A stretch of 64,000 nt of DNA, taken from Bacteroidota bacterium. GTDB lineage: Bacteria > Bacteroidota > Bacteroidia > Bacteroidales > NBLH01. A model generated the notes under the pieces. It was not told the DNA's origin. It did no database searches and saw only the letters and a program-made list of their open reading frames with translations. Numbering within the stretch: the stretch's first letter is position 1; every line of letters begins with the position of its first letter. Shown piece by piece: positions 63,408 through 64,000 of this stretch. Made by a program: the position numbers and the translations under genes. The stretch lies in contig JANYKN010000159.1 in assembly GCA_025361565.1 (NCBI GenBank), positions 1 through 64,000 of the forward strand, written 5' to 3'.

Positions 63408-64000
63408 TTAAATTGAAAACTGGTGAATAAATAATTTTAACCAACAATAATTTTACAGTTTTATTTGAAAAATGTAGATGACTTTTGGTAGTGTTTTGAA
63501 TGTTTTATAATAGATCAATTTGGCTAAATGATTACATGAAGTTGTTTTTTCATTAAATTTTAATAGTAATTATAAACATCAGTAAAATATGCTATGTTAA
63601 ATAATAGATATTAAAAGTATTATATCTGTTTAATTATACTATTAGATAAAGTAAAAATATCATGCGAATAAGTAGTTGATTTAAAAAAAAAATGGCATTC
63701 GCAGGATTTTTATGTTGATAATTCTATTTTTACATATACCTTTTCTACTTTCAATAATTATTCTTTTCTAGGATCATTTTGGATTTCAAATTATAATTTA
63801 ACTGAAATCCAATTTATGTGGAAAAAATTGACAGTCATTTTTTTATTTTTAACTTTTACGCAAATCATTCAGGTAATTAATTGCATATTTATATATTAGC
63901 AGGTTAAAAGTTTTTGATACAAATAAATAATTTTTTCCAATTAGGTAATATTCAAATACATCAATGGGCAAATTGAAAAATTCGAGAATATATATTGTTA
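63408..64000. other. AT-rich terminal region of the window
   Basis: 593 bases without a firm gene. A 27-codon open frame at 63816-63899 has a signal-peptide-like start (MWKKLTVIFLFLTFTQIIQ) but stops soon after; it may be a broken gene start. No repeat or RNA was recognised. Confidence 0.35.

Noticed and set aside
1-64000. tRNA, rRNA, riboswitch, CRISPR or transposase genes
   Set aside because: Scanned for characteristic motifs (T-loop GTTCGAATC-type, repeats, DDE or tyrosine recombinase motifs) and found none convincing.

Overview
This window looks like chromosomal DNA of an AT-rich member of the Bacteroidota. The evidence is the gene content (DUF4271 next to hemD, a dut/TPR/DUF4292/M23/DUF4175 run, DUF1987/SiaC proteins, YwqK-type repeats, a 7TMR-DISM/SpoIIE phosphatase), the lack of Shine-Dalgarno sequences before most starts, and promoter-like sequences of the Bacteroidota type (TTTG, 19-21 bases, TAnnTTTG). 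No rRNA, tRNA, CRISPR array, transposase or phage gene was found. Genus and order cannot be read from the sequence with confidence.

Layout. 0-11 kb (all minus strand): a truncated serine hydrolase; a complete tripartite drug efflux operon (EmrA-like, EmrB-like, TolC-like) with a Crp/Fnr-type regulator upstream; a protein built of HxW/CxxCxxC zinc-ribbon repeats; a pirin; a small GldL-like membrane protein; a YwqK/MORN-repeat protein; and nadA. 11.5-24.5 kb (mostly plus): rpiB-lutB, an Rrf2 regulator, a VanZ-like protein, hemW, then dut, a TPR lipoprotein, a DUF4292 lipoprotein, an EnvC-like degenerate LytM protein, a giant DUF4175 protein, an RsbW-like ATPase and ybeY. 24.7-36.7 kb: housekeeping genes mnmG, ade, uvrC, a glutaryl-CoA-dehydrogenase-like gene, DUF4271, hemD, rnpA and an S41 protease.

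36.8-44.7 kb: a zinc-ribbon membrane protein, three tandem SiaC (DUF1987) paralogues behind a small exported protein, a molybdopterin cluster (mobA-moaD-moaE), a class V aminotransferase and a stand-alone H-NOX haem sensor. 44.8-63.4 kb (mostly minus): polA, a CDF metal transporter, a frameshifted outer-membrane protein, a secreted two-repeat cysteine protein, glutathione peroxidase, an LRR protein, a frameshifted M28 peptidase, a DUF2185 protein, two paralogous chemoreceptors with a shared FEAF tail, a metallo-beta-lactamase-fold hydrolase, a small beta-barrel protein and a 7TMR-DISM/SpoIIE phosphatase.

The most notable structure is four copies of the 16-bp ParB-binding parS sequence (two just after mnmG, one after uvrC, one before the H-NOX gene). 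One of them is the core of a perfect 36-bp palindrome that also looks like the mnmG terminator. With mnmG and rnpA nearby, this suggests an origin-proximal, centromere-like region. The second notable point is signalling: three SiaC paralogues, an RsbW-type ATPase and a SpoIIE phosphatase sit at separate places in the window, with an H-NOX sensor and two chemoreceptors. Three genes (the hydrolase, a beta-barrel protein, M28) are truncated or frameshifted, through decay or sequence error. Dispersed inverted-repeat elements occupy three intergenic gaps.
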